Positions 55,701 to 64,000 of a stretch of DNA of 64,000 nucleotides are shown here, piece by piece. The stretch lies in NCBI GenBank assembly GCA_963514095.1, contig OY741271.1:503178-567177 (forward strand). Reading direction: 5' to 3'. The stretch is from Eutrigla gurnardus (Eukaryota; Chordata; Actinopteri; Perciformes; Triglidae). The position numbers were made by a program, and so were the translations under genes. The first letter of the stretch is position 1. Every line of letters begins with the position of its first letter. A model generated the notes under the pieces. The model searched no databases. It was not told the DNA's origin and saw only the letters and a program-made list of their open reading frames with translations.

Positions 55701-56397
55701 GAGTTATGTTAAAACAAATAACTAAATGTATATCATGAATGAAAACATAAGCATACAGAAACTACAAATACAGGATATGTATTATCTATCATTTAAACCG
55801 TCTGCGGTGGTCGCCCCACATGATGCTCGGTCGCCCCAGATGATGTTTTCAAGTTTGATCAAATATAACAGGCAAACGGTTAGCTATAGCATCCAAGCTA
55901 GCTACTTCTCACCACATATCACGAACAAATTTACCTTCAAAATATAGATTTGCGTATAAAACTCATTATTCACAGTTTTAGGATGGTCGCCCCACATGAT
56001 ATCCCAATGTGACGTGTACAATGCAGCAGTTAAAAAGAGGATTTATTTGTAAAGATGAGAGAGACTACTGACCTGCAAGTTGTCTCTCTGGGACCCTCAC
56101 AGTGTGGCTGGCTGATGCAACATCCTCCTTGAGATGATTGTCAAAATAAAAGTCCCATAATTGTATTTTCTTGATGGTCGCCCCAGATGATATTTCAGAC
56201 AATGAACATATTCGGACAAGATCTGTTTGTGTTTTATGATTGAAATGTATGTACAAATGCTTCATAACTTTGTCAATAAATTGAAAACAAGTTTGAAATT
56301 ATGCCAAATAGGGCAAGGATTATATTTAAATTGTTTTAATGTGATTTAAAACCAGTTGTCCAAACAGAAGTCAAGGCCGGACGGTCGCCCCACATGA
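52762..56397. repeat. seven copies of GGTCGCCCCACATGAT flanking the Sola-like gene
   Basis: Direct-oriented copies start at 52762 (ggttaccccacatga), 52782, 55809, 55829, 55985, 56176 and 56383. Two lie left and five right of the gene, all in the same strand orientation. Variation is confined to the base after CCCCA. They resemble the sub-terminal binding sites that many transposases use. Confidence 0.85.
53011..55520 (-). pseudogene. Sola-like transposase gene, nearly complete
   Basis: Exon 1 55520-55420 (MAPLTSKQKTARYRQRINAD...), intron, exon 2 from 55284: a basic region, then a long coiled coil (SEKRCKRLKAQKRKLREENQ, KKQLAEMRKKQERARKSEVR), ETCACMEHENVHLLANKL and DRTCAKCCFEE (Cys-rich). The core follows from 54310: VLHIDFSENYACKLSTEIQS (Asp), HILSDGPVTQYRNKNNFYLL (Asp), WNYSERSHGKGAPDGIGGAI (Glu and SHGKG). 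The C-terminal WP domain is at 53290-53011. Lesions: TGA at 55196-55194 where Trp is expected, a 60-bp AT-rich insertion near 54320-54385, and a frameshift near 53360 next to a direct repeat of ACACTTTCTTGTTCCCTAGG. The family name is from memory of the FSENY/SHGKGA pattern. Confidence 0.72.
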
Positions 56398-56570
56398 TGT
56401 TTTCACACTTCAGATGGCAGAAAATGACCAATAACCAACATGTTTAAAGAAATAAGAGTGGGCACATGTTTAAGGAAGGTATTAGACATACATGTTATAT
56501 TTTTATTCATTTTAATGTTTATTATTAGGTAAAAAGTTCCGTCCGACAGAAAAAGCAAGCGTCACGTCTT

Positions 56571-56637
56571 TATCACAGTAATTCCATGGGCATGGCAACT
56601 ACTTCACAGTTGCCATGCCCATGGAATTACTGTGATA
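56571..56637. repeat. perfect 30-bp-arm hairpin
   Basis: Arms 56571-56600 and 56608-56637, loop ACTTCAC. Includes CCATGGGCATGGCAACT and its complement with no mismatch. Confidence 0.95.
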
Positions 56638-58140
56638 TAGCAGTATGTAGCTGTATGTAAATTACAGTAATTTTTACTGTAAAAGTAATGCAACTCAGTA
56701 GCCAGTAATTTACTGTTAATTTACAATTTAAATAATACAGTAAAATATTGCAAACTTGACTCAACTGTGATTTTACCACACAAACATGCTTTGGATTTGC
56801 TAAATTAAAAGTAAAAACAAGAACAAAGGAAACAAAGACAATACTCATTTTAAATTTTTAATAATTATAAAAACTATTTAACAATCAACAACTTGTGAAC
56901 ATATACAATATGAACATTCTGACATTAACTACGCAACAATTTCACATTTAAACTGACCACTCGAAGTCAACAAGCTTTCTTTGTAGAGTGCTCACATTTG
57001 GATTGATGGCTCCATGCTTCTTCTTCGACGTGGACCCATCTCTGGGTTAATGCCCAAACAGCACCTGTAAACAATAAGCAAAGACAACCATGGATATAAG
57101 TTCCTTCTCTGTGAGGCAAAGCTTCGCGGAGAAAAACAGCTTTGAAATGAGTTAGTTGCTGCAGCTGGAGGCTAACGTTAGCTTGCTTTGACTTTCATGC
57201 TAATTCGCGGCAAAAACACCGCGTATTCTCGGTAGAATAACTCACACACTATGCCTCCTAACGACATGCGGAGACCGTTACACGAATACACATGATTTGA
57301 ACTTTTCAAAGATATACGTTACTTCTCTGTGAGGCAAAGCTTCGCGGAGAAAAACGGCTTTGAAATGACTTAACAGCCAAAAAAGTGGAGCATGAGTTAC
57401 CTTGATCCAAAAGATGTTCATTTACTAACTCACACAACTAATAGACAGTTGTGACAAGCTGTCTAATATTTTAGGCTAATGATGTTAACCTTACCTTTGA
57501 GTTCTTCTATGGTGTGTCGGGTCCAAACAGTATCCACCATTGAAGAGAACGGCATCGATCCACCAGTTTCCCTCTTCTTGATCCCACAATGCAGCACAGT
57601 TAAAGTTTTACAGTAATTTGTTGTGTTATCACAGAGGATGCTTTGAATATAGTATTTTACTGTGAAACAATACAGTAAAATGTTGTGTAATCCTGGTATC
57701 AGTTTTTTCACAGTAATTTACTGTCTTCATCGATTTCACAGTAAATTCTAAATTAAAGTATCATATTGTGATTATTACAGTTAAAGCCTGTAAAGTGCTA
57801 ATACAATAATTTATTGTGAAATATTACAGTTAAATATTGTTAAATCCTGGTAAAATTTTACAGTGTACACATGCATTCTACAAGTTTGATGATGTAAAAT
57901 ATAAAGGCTGAGACAGTAACATAGACTACCTGACGTCTTGCTTCATGGTAAGGCTGATGCAAAGTCCTGAGCACTGATCCAATTCGTGTCTCTGCAGCAT
58001 GCACTCCTTTCATGGCGAGATACCCCTTCATCATCCTTCTTCCGTATGTAGGTCCCGTCTAAAAAAAAAACAAAAAAAACATGACTTTAACATTCCTAAA
58101 TTACCCCAGTTGATATATTAATCATGGAAATAGACAATGT

Positions 58141-58147
58141 TGACACC

Positions 58148-58178
<31 letters not shown>

Positions 58179-58190
58179 ACACACACACTA
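58141..58190. repeat. (C)n(AC)n simple repeat in integrase intron 1
   Basis: A C tract of about 20 followed by an AC run. Confidence 0.95.
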
Positions 58191-58487
58191 AGGTAACGAA
58201 GGGGAGATATAGCAGGTTCCTACCTCAGTTATGGCTTTAGCCACCTCTAACTCCAAATGTTAGATGATGAGAGTCCCATCAAGCTTGAGCCTTTTTCAGT
58301 GCAAAATCTCCTCACATTTCTTGCAGAAAATCCTCTCTCGCCCCCACTTTCGTGCGATATGCGTGCAGAGATTTCTGCAGATGGCAAGCCTTGTTTTGCC
58401 ATGTCTAAAATCATGTCAGAGTAAGGTTCCAAAGACATTTTAGCCTGGGCAAGGCGAACCACAGGTCACTTTGGGCGCTCTTGCCAG

Positions 58488-58763
58488 AAAACGGCAACTT
58501 CCGGTCGTAGAAAATGAAAAAAACAGGCATTTTTTCGTTTCTGACTTCTAGTGATTTTAATTTTTGTTATTATAACTAGACTATGAAAAACAAATCATTT
58601 TTTAAATTTACTCCATCCCTTTCTGACCTTGACAAAGAAAAACGCCTTGTAATTCAATTTTAATTTTAGTATTTTAAAACGAAAATCAAATAACCACAAA
58701 TTTTTTGTTTTTTAATATCCGTTTGGGAATTGAAAATCGAATGACCAAAACATACACGGACCC
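58488..58763 (-). repeat. right terminal inverted repeat of giant element
   Basis: The 276-bp counterpart of 44862-45134. The ETS-type ACCGGAAGT lies at 58505-58497, 60 bp before the integrase ATG at 58438. Confidence 0.92.
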
Positions 58764-58794
58764 TTCTGGGTAAAAAAGACGTAGCCTATGGCAA

Positions 58795-59026
58795 AATCTG
58801 GAATGAAAAATGACTGTTATTTCATCCCCGAATCCCATTCATAAACACAATATCTAATAACGAGTCATTTTCCGTTATCAAAACAAATAACGGGATACGA
58901 GTCATTTTTCCGTTTTCCGTTCTTTTATTTTGAAGCGAAAAACGGGAAACGACTCGTTATGCGTTTTGCGATTGTTGACTTCAAACGTCGAAAGTCGGAT
59001 GGCCGCAATGTACACGGACCGTTTAT
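58795..59026. repeat. possible relic end of a related giant-element family
   Basis: An AT-rich stretch built of CGTTATT/AACGGGA words that ends AATGTACACGGACCG, close to the giant element's CATACACGGACCC. It could be an older, diverged terminus of the same superfamily. Confidence 0.4.
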
Positions 59027-59554
59027 CCACTTAATCATTGTGTGCGTCTCTCCCCCGACCGCCGTCCAGCTTGCTGATGGAGGATACACCAACAGCTCTG
59101 GCAACCTCGAGTCTGGAGGGGAGGGGGTGGAGGGGGAGGCGGATACAACTCGCCGCAGTGTTTTGAATTTGAGTGTCATACAGTTTTTGGCCACATTCTT
59201 ACATATGGCGCCTTTAAAAATAAAAAAGTACACAATTTTCAGACTATGAAAAGATATGTGATGTACCCTCTGGCAATTAATGAAATTTAAGATTTTCAAA
59301 GATTATTACATAAATGTAGGTGTTGACATAATTATACTGTATTAGCTATACATATGTATTTATTTATTTTGTTTTTTATTTATTATTATGATTATACTGC
59401 CTTATCAGAGATCTCAGGACTGTATTTTGTAATTGTATCCTATTTATTGACTTTTTGTTTTTGTATCTGTGAAACAGCTCTTGTGAATTGTGTTATGTGT
59501 TAATGTTTGACATTATTTGTAAACTGAATACTTAAATAAAGTTCATAAAAAAAA

Positions 59555-60109
59555 ACAGCTCCTCTCTGTAGTGATGGTAAAATTAAACTTTTGTGAAGCA
59601 TTGAACCACTTGAGCCAATTGTTTAGAAAATGGTTTCATTACTCAAAGCTTCAGTTACAGTGACCTCTCCTGGCGAAGTGCAAGGCTGCAGTGGATTTAA
59701 AGAATCTTTGCTTGAAACACACACACACACACAGACACACACAATGACTGAATACCATGATCTATTTACAAATGAAGATTGATGAATGTTTTGTGTTATT
59801 GAGGAGAGAGTGATGGAAATATACTGTATGGCATAGGTTTAGTTTATTTTGTTTTATTTTGCAGGGACAGTGCACATTAATCACTGTAAATGTGCCAATG
59901 TTACCAAAAAGGCTAATTTTCAACTGTTGTCCCTTAGCCAGAAGTTACATTACACATTAAAAAACAACAACAATAAAACACACAAGTAAAATCATCGCAG
60001 ACAGTTAAAACATGACAACATAGACCACAATACAAAAGACAGGAAGGAATATGGCACCATCACGCAAAAAAGGGACATAAGAAGGTTAAAACATGACCAG
60101 AGGGGTAAT
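59555..60109. other. unassigned, with a CA run and an LTR/LINE-like tail
   Basis: A (CA)n run at 59719-59745. The phrase GCAGGGACAGTGCACATTAATC near 59861 belongs to a dispersed fish repeat that I cannot name. Confidence 0.4.
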
Positions 60110-60463
60110 TCCACCAAACTCGCTAATTAATGCGGCGCTTACCTGGTTAAGCCTGGTTAGAACTAATGCCAACTTCCACTTGAGGCTAAAGCCATTCCAT
60201 TAACGCATTTCAGCCGCGCCTTGTTAAGGCTAATTCAGGCCAGGTTAACGTTGTCGTGTGTTACGCGCGTTCACGGGATATAAAGCCAGGCCAGAACCGT
60301 GAATGTCGAATCATAGAGAAAATGGCAGAAAAGACCAAAGCAAAAATTATTGATGGAACTGTACGAGGAGTACAAACCCATCATAACCAAAAAAGGGAAT
60401 ACTGTAGTGATAAATAAAAATCGCAAGGCTGCTTGGGCAAGAATTGCCGAGCGATTAAATGCG
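60110..60463 (+). pseudogene. Myb/SANT-like exon of a Harbinger-type element
   Basis: After a promoter-like stretch, a start at 60322 (MAEK) and a one-base shift lead to PKQKLLMELYEEYKPIITKK and VVINKNRKAAWARIAERLNA, ending at a donor-like gtaagt (60463). This is the three-helix Myb/SANT-like domain that Harbinger elements encode as their second, DNA-binding protein. No transposase partner next to it. Confidence 0.7.
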
Positions 60464-60483
60464 TAAGTACCGTCAAGAGTAAC

Positions 60484-60575
60484 ATGTTCTGGTAACGTGT
60501 TGGCTTGGCACGTGGCCGGCCCAGGGTTCAATTCCTGACTATGGAAGTTTGTGAAATTTCTTTATTTAGCCCGAA

Positions 60576-60613
<38 letters not shown>

Positions 60614-61015
60614 GATAGGCCTAGTAAATGCATCTACATTGACCAACAATTTATCTCAACAATTCAATGATCACATTCAATGAACCTATTAATGAACTCA
60701 CCTGAAAGGAATTTATGTGGCTGACAATTGCATGCAGCAATGCCTTTGTCATTGGGATCTATAACATGCTATTAATAATAACATCTTTATGTCTATCATG
60801 TTTTTGCAAGTTATATTTGGGTTCTGGGGAAATTTTATGACATATTTATCATAGTTAAAGTAAAATGTTGGTCTAATTCTCTGATCTAAAGACAATTATG
60901 CAAGCAAAAAAAAAAATATATATATATATGTGACATCCTCGCTGGGTTGTGAACCCAGGCTGCCCGCGTTTGAGGGCAGGTGCATCACCACTCACCCAAC
61001 TGGGGGATGAACAAC
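60484..61015. other. tRNA-like B boxes and (TC)n tract
   Basis: 60484-60545 plus contains CCAGGGTTCAATTCCTGA, a B-box-like stem. 60577-60612 is a (TC)n run. 61015-60945 minus reads GTTGGGTGAGTGGTGATGC and GGGTTCACAACCC, another tRNA-like pair of boxes. Neither folds into a convincing tRNA by eye; they are likely SINE relics. Confidence 0.4.
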
Positions 61016-61489
61016 ATGTGAAATACATGTATTTAGATAATAATATGGCCAGTCGGTGTTCAGGAAATAAACAATTTATTCACATTTTTTTAATTGCAAG
61101 CATGTATTCTTAGACACTTCTTCACACAACCTTCTACTCTACCTTGATAGAGCGGTGTGAAAACATAAGCCACTAGTTTTACTGATCAAACACCAAGCGT
61201 CACAGCCCTGTTATTTATGTACCCCCAGGTAAGAGAAGACCAGTGGTGAGTTTAAACTCAAGGCTTTTCTGTGATGTCTGCAACAAGCTTCTACTGGCAG
61301 TGTTTCACTGTCAGTGGCTACAGACTGGGTGTATCCACCATCACAGAAACCTTCTCACACTTTATCTGTCTGTGTTCTCTGTTACCTTTGAAACCTCCAA
61401 CACAACAGTCCCCTATATTACAATATTACACAGTGATCACAATATTACTCTCTTTTACTCACTTGGCTCCCTGAGCCTGGCTCCCTGAG
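61016..61489. other. unassigned stretch
   Basis: No transposon ends or coding motif recognised. The open frames at 61243-61488 have no familiar domain. Confidence 0.45.
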
Positions 61490-62340
61490 CCTTTATCCTT
61501 TGGTTCCCAGAACCTGGTTCCCAGAACCTTTAGCTCCCAGAGCTTATAGGTGGCTTTCTAGGCTCACCTAGGGGCTATCCCCCTGTGGCGCTTTTATCCT
61601 GCTGCTCAATGTATTTTCGAGGGTCTTTCTAGCCTCCGGCCTCTCTGCGTTCCCAGAACGTCTTACTGATCACCGTTTATGCGCCGAGGACCCCTCTGAA
61701 TTTATGATCCAGAGACTCCTCTCCCAATATATCCTAGAGAGTTTTTACCGATCCCGGATCGGCGGTCGACCCTTCCTAAAAGATCCTCAGCCCATCTGCC
61801 TGATCAAATTAAACCTAGCCTCTAGACAACATGCTGACTTTCTCCACCAAATTTAGAATCTATGGCCGAATCACAGTCTTTACTTTTTAGAAAGAATAGG
61901 TGACTGCTTACCTTTCAGATGGTGGGATCCCTTGTGGAGAATGTCAGATGTGCCAGGAGGCGCCCAGGTGACTCCGCGTGGTCACCGGTCCAACCTCCGC
62001 TGCTCCTTTGATCGGTCCTCCTTTGTCAGAATCACGTCGGGGTCACCAAGTTTCTCTGTAGGAATTTTGTTCACAAGTTAAGTCAATCAGAAGGACCTCA
62101 CAGAGTCTATATTGCGTTATTCAGATTCTGCAGGAGGATCACGAAGACAGCGAAGTCGTTGGTTCTTTAGTGCGCCATTGCTTCCGGCATTTATTTGCAG
62201 ATGGACATCAGATGATACAGACGTCTGGAGAAACAGTCTCTTCTCTAGCTAAGAGCTGCCGTGTGCAACACAGTGCTCTATACCAGAGGCAAGAAGTTCT
62301 GGTGTCTACTCTAACTGCTCCAGAATATATACTGTTACAG
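61490..62340 (-). mobile_element. ERV-like relic: leader, PBS (tRNA-Trp) and LTR
   Basis: On the minus strand, LTR-like sequence (about 62340 or beyond to 62057) is followed by a primer-binding site at 62048-62029. That site is complementary to the 3-prime end of vertebrate tRNA-Trp including CCA, over 20 bases. Then comes a leader with a splice-donor-like GAAAGgtaag near 61915. No gag, pol or env frame follows. The LTR is interrupted by a SINE tail at 62386-62478 and may extend to about 62800. Confidence 0.65.
62029..62048 (-). other. primer-binding site, tRNA-Trp type
   Basis: The plus strand here equals the last 17 bases of tRNA-Trp (ATCACGTCGGGGTCA) plus CCA, so the minus strand is the matching PBS. 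Confidence 0.8.
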
Positions 62341-62385
62341 AGGCAAGGCTATGTGTCATGCTTACGCGTGCAAATGTGTATTTTT

Positions 62386-62478
62386 GATATGGGAGTTCCC
62401 CGTCTGAGCTGGGATCGGCTCCAGCCCCTCCACGACCCCGAACACAGGATAAGCGGCAGACAACGGATGGATGGGTAA
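62386..62478 (+). mobile_element. 3-prime tail of a dispersed fish SINE-like repeat
   Basis: GGGATCGGCTCCAGCCCCTC, CAGGATAAGCGGCAG and GGATGGATGGG. Same family as 42412-42705. Confidence 0.8.
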
Positions 62479-62984
62479 CTCCTCTTCTGTCCCATGAGAC
62501 ATTGAGGCCCCCTCTGCTTGTTGGCTTCCTCCTCCGGTCCTGTGAAGAAACACACCTGTTCCTCGGAGAGGGGAGTTTTAAGAGGAGCTGGCGTCTCATC
62601 TGAGGAAGCTCTCCAGCATGAAGGTCAAGTCTGTAGCTGGCCATGTTTCTGTGAAGAAAGTACCTGTTGTACTTTATAATACTGAATACATGTTTGTGCA
62701 AGCTTTCGCTGTTTTGGTTCCCCTAATGTGGTTAAGTACGTTCATGGAGGGTGTATATTCTGTTCGGCTGAGTTCATGCTCTACAAGGAGTGAATCATGC
62801 AACCTCCTTTGCTGATTTTTACCTTCTATTTCTCTGCCGCCTTCTGAAGGTGATAAGATAGGTTAATATCAAACACATTACATGATTATGAAACATACAA
62901 TTTTCAGGTATCATCATACATTTTAAGCATCATTATATCTACAGTATAAAAGTGCCGGTTTGCCAGTCTAAATTTATCAACATG

Positions 62985-63125
62985 TTTAAAGGGATAGTTC
63001 GGAATTTTGGACATAAGACCTATTTTCCAACTCAGCCGGTGTGTTTGAGACGTCGGAGAGGTTTTCAAGACATTTCATTCAGTTCTTCTAGTTGCCGAGT
63101 TCGCTTGTGCTATGGCTAGCGCAAG
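62985..63125. other. terminal fragment of a TTAA-type element
   Basis: TTTAAAGGGATAGTTCGGAA is a common left end of fish TTAA-target elements. The matching right end is not seen before the hAT piece. Confidence 0.45.
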
Positions 63126-63310
63126 TCAATGGTTCTAGTTAGCCAGGCATTAAAAACAGTCTTGTCCACTCCGGGCGTGTCGGCGCCTCTCTGAAGTCCC
63201 GGATCGAAACGTTTCGAAACGTTGTGCCGAAAAGCGGTTCTGAAACGCCCGTGTCACGTGACTGTAGTTCAGTGATTGAAGGAACGCCTCTATGTTTCGA
63301 AACGACTTTT

Positions 63311-63493
63311 TTAAGACGGGCAGATCCTTTGAAATACTGGCAAGAGCGACGTGCTGTCTTCCCTAATTTGTACCAACTGACTAAGAAATGGTTAAGTGTC
63401 CCTGCAACAAGTGTACCCTGTGAAAGAATTTTTTTCAAAAGCAGGGGAAGTGTTATCCAAAAAAAGAAACAGACTCAGCTCAAAAAGAGCTGA
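63311..63493 (+). pseudogene. hAT C-terminal dimerisation domain remnant
   Basis: Reads RRADPLKYWQERRAVFPNLY, LTKKWLSVPATSVPCERIFF then SRGSVIQKKK and a stop at 63491-63493. DPL.YW...FP.L...W..VPATSVP.ER.F is the hATC dimerisation signature. The usual following NRL..........LFLN segment is degraded. No upstream transposase core; the preceding frame is unrelated GC-rich sequence. Confidence 0.85.
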
Positions 63494-64000
63494 ACAAATA
63501 TTATTTTTGAATACAAATCTTTGATTATTGTATTGCATATAACAATGTGTCATTTATTTATTTTTAATAATGTTTCTTTAATTCAACCTGTATTCTACTT
63601 AAATTAAGGAAACCTAAGACCGGCTCATTTCATAGTGGCACATAATTAGGAGTTTTCTTTGGCCAGAGCATGTAGTTCACAGAAGTGGCCACTAGATGCC
63701 ACTGTAGAGTCAGGTTTCATATTTGTTTCAAGTGTTGCGGTCTTGGTCTCCCCCTGGCGACTTATTGAAGAGGATACGAATGTGTGTGACGTGGTCGGAC
63801 AGGTGTTATGGGTAGTAAAGAAAACTTGTGTTGCGGAAAAATAATGTGTTGTGTGTACGCTCGTCTACTACGGGAATGAATACGGTTTATGCTGTAAAAA
63901 TAATAAGAAGTGCCTTTAATGCTTAATAAAGCCCGAGTTCATGCTGTTACGACCACCGCCTCGCTGTCCAGTCCTTCGCCTGTTAACCCGGACCACCGGA
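63494..64000. other. 3-prime flank of hAT piece, possible LTR fragment
   Basis: AT-rich to 63600, then GC-richer. An AATAAAGCCCGAG polyadenylation-like signal near 63925 followed by CTGTTACGACCACCGCC recalls the R/U5 of an LTR, but no second landmark is present. Confidence 0.35.

Larger units (their letters stand above)
52056..57865. mobile_element. CACTGTAAAA-ended element in integrase intron 2
   Basis: Ends CACTGTAAAAATTTT (52056) and AAAATTTTACAGTG (to 57865) are flanked by TA on each side. Both end regions are made of ACAGTAA/TTACTGT words (52080-52210; 56636-56760; 57600-57865). The 56640-56730 block is an inverted copy of 52085-52190, so there may be two elements rather than one. The Sola-like gene 55520-53011 lies inside. 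Whether it belongs to this element or is a further insertion is unresolved. CACTGTAAAA-type arms are widespread in fish. Confidence 0.6.
49853..58438 (-). pseudogene. integrase-type (rve-like DDE) transposase gene of the giant element
   Basis: Six exons: 58224-58438 (MSLEPYSDMILDMAKQGLPS, helix-turn-helix-like region, NVRRFCTEKG), 57930-58058 (TGPTYGRRMMKGYLAMKGVH...), 51708-51901, 50862-51009, 50246-50450 and 49853-50157 (ends TTTQRNV). Phases agree at all junctions. The catalytic triad is visible: Asp in KVHMDQNEKLAMFGVTHVVA (exon 3), Asp in QVRVDHGKEF (exon 4), Glu in NHIVERIWPEVN (exon 5); by my count about D57D38E, the retroviral-integrase pattern. The C-terminal block HRIPGKGIPNNLAGSGCPKQ is conserved in this family as I recall it. 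A frameshift near 58260 at the end of exon 1 and a 5.8-kb insertion in intron 2 are the only lesions I see. This is the obvious candidate for mobilising the element. Confidence 0.82.
44862..58763. mobile_element. 13.9-kb giant TIR transposon with RING-like and integrase-like genes
   Basis: The left end GGGTCCGTGTATGTTTTGG (44862) is matched by CCAAAACATACACGGACCC (ending 58763), with a 4-bp target duplication TTCT (44858-44861, 58764-58767). The inverted repeats are 273 and 276 bp and roughly 95 percent alike by eye. Inside are two convergent multi-exon genes whose start codons lie 76 bp (plus strand) and 50 bp (minus strand) inside the repeats. Their stops are about 220 bp apart. Nested later insertions: hAT 46054-46982, hAT 48534-49457, and a CACTGTAAAA element with a Sola-like gene 52056-57865. 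Removing these leaves about 6.2 kb. No polymerase B, packaging ATPase or capsid gene is seen, so it is not a Maverick. A 4-bp duplication plus rve-type integrase recalls Ginger elements. Confidence 0.88.
43973..59215. mobile_element. old DNA element hosting the giant transposon
   Basis: Imperfect inverted ends AAAGGTACAATATGTAAGAA (43973) and TTCTTACATATGGCGCCTTT (to 59215) lie outside the giant element. Its own sequence is only 43973-44857 and 58768-59215, about 1.3 kb. It keeps one exon-like piece (44290-44426). AAAGGTGCAATATGTAAGAA-type ends are common in fish; I cannot name the superfamily with confidence. Confidence 0.6.
40985..59554 (+). mobile_element. L1/Tx1-like LINE copy 2, the outermost layer of the big nest
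   Basis: Segments: 40985-42370 (endonuclease and pre-RT), 42706-43343, 43841-43972 and, beyond the giant nest, 59216-59554, which ends AATAAAGTTCAT and a poly(A) of nine. The joint LYKSLALVK (43945-43970) to the sequence after 59215 keeps a plausible ORF2 end (stop near 59280). Between the pieces lie a SINE, a Rex1-like tail and the 15.2-kb DNA-transposon stack. Confidence 0.75.

Noticed and set aside
44862..58763. Maverick/Polinton or Teratorn-like viral element
   Set aside because: Length, long inverted repeats and an integrase fit loosely, but there is no protein-primed polymerase, packaging ATPase, protease or capsid frame, and the duplication is 4 bp rather than 6 bp.
60484..61015. Functional tRNA genes
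   Set aside because: B-box-like words are present, but no full cloverleaf with paired acceptor stem can be drawn.

Overview
The window looks like a transposon-dense piece of a teleost (probably percomorph) fish chromosome. The evidence is a vertebrate gene with canonical GT-AG introns and teleost-like protein sequence, plus a typical ray-finned-fish repeat set: L1/Tx1-like, L2 and Rex1-like LINEs, tRNA-derived SINEs, Ty3/gypsy, ERV-like LTRs, Tc1, several hAT families, Harbinger, piggyBac and ISL2EU-like elements. Nothing bacterial or plasmid-like is present. Family names come from motifs I recognise by eye; no database search was possible.

The host gene is tbc1d22b (RabGAP family) on the minus strand. 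Exons 1-7 can be placed to the base: 37680-37735 (start codon), 17587-17643, 17019-17208, 16763-16931, 14876-15043, 9642-9712 and 565-693. Phases agree at every junction. The catalytic TBC domain must lie left of position 1. Almost everything between 0.7 and 37.7 kb is transposon debris in its introns. Intron 6 holds an L1-like LINE (722-6453, 13-bp target duplication) split by a TTAA element, and a BED-finger hAT. Intron 5 holds a gypsy remnant and a Harbinger with nested elements. Intron 4 holds an L2 tail. The 20-kb intron 1 holds an L2 copy split by two hATs and an ISL2EU-like element (itself carrying a solo LTR), a Tc1 nest, a Harbinger transposase, a ZBED-type hAT pseudogene, a piggyBac relic, a 2.35-kb fold-back element and a minisatellite. 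A YY1-type promoter lies upstream of exon 1, followed by a 1.1-kb palindromic element with an 8-bp target duplication.

The most interesting object is at 44862-58763: a 13.9-kb element with about 275-bp terminal inverted repeats (GGGTCCGTGTATG...) and a 4-bp target duplication (TTCT). It carries two convergent multi-exon genes that start just inside the two inverted repeats. The plus-strand gene (45211-49634) ends in a RING-like eight-cysteine module. The minus-strand gene (58438-49853) encodes a retroviral-integrase-type DDE protein with an N-terminal helix-turn-helix-like region. Both are now damaged: the RING exon by an hAT with perfect 8-bp target duplications, the integrase by a frameshift and a 5.8-kb insertion in intron 2. 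That insertion contains a second, Sola-like transposase gene (55520-53011). The fold-back element at 33826-36172 keeps only an open reading frame resembling the C-terminal domain of that transposase.

The giant element sits in an older repeat (43973-59215), which sits in an L1-like LINE (about 40985-59554), giving at least five layers of nesting. The right end holds a Myb/SANT exon of a Harbinger-like element, an ERV relic whose primer-binding site matches tRNA-Trp, and an hAT dimerisation-domain remnant.
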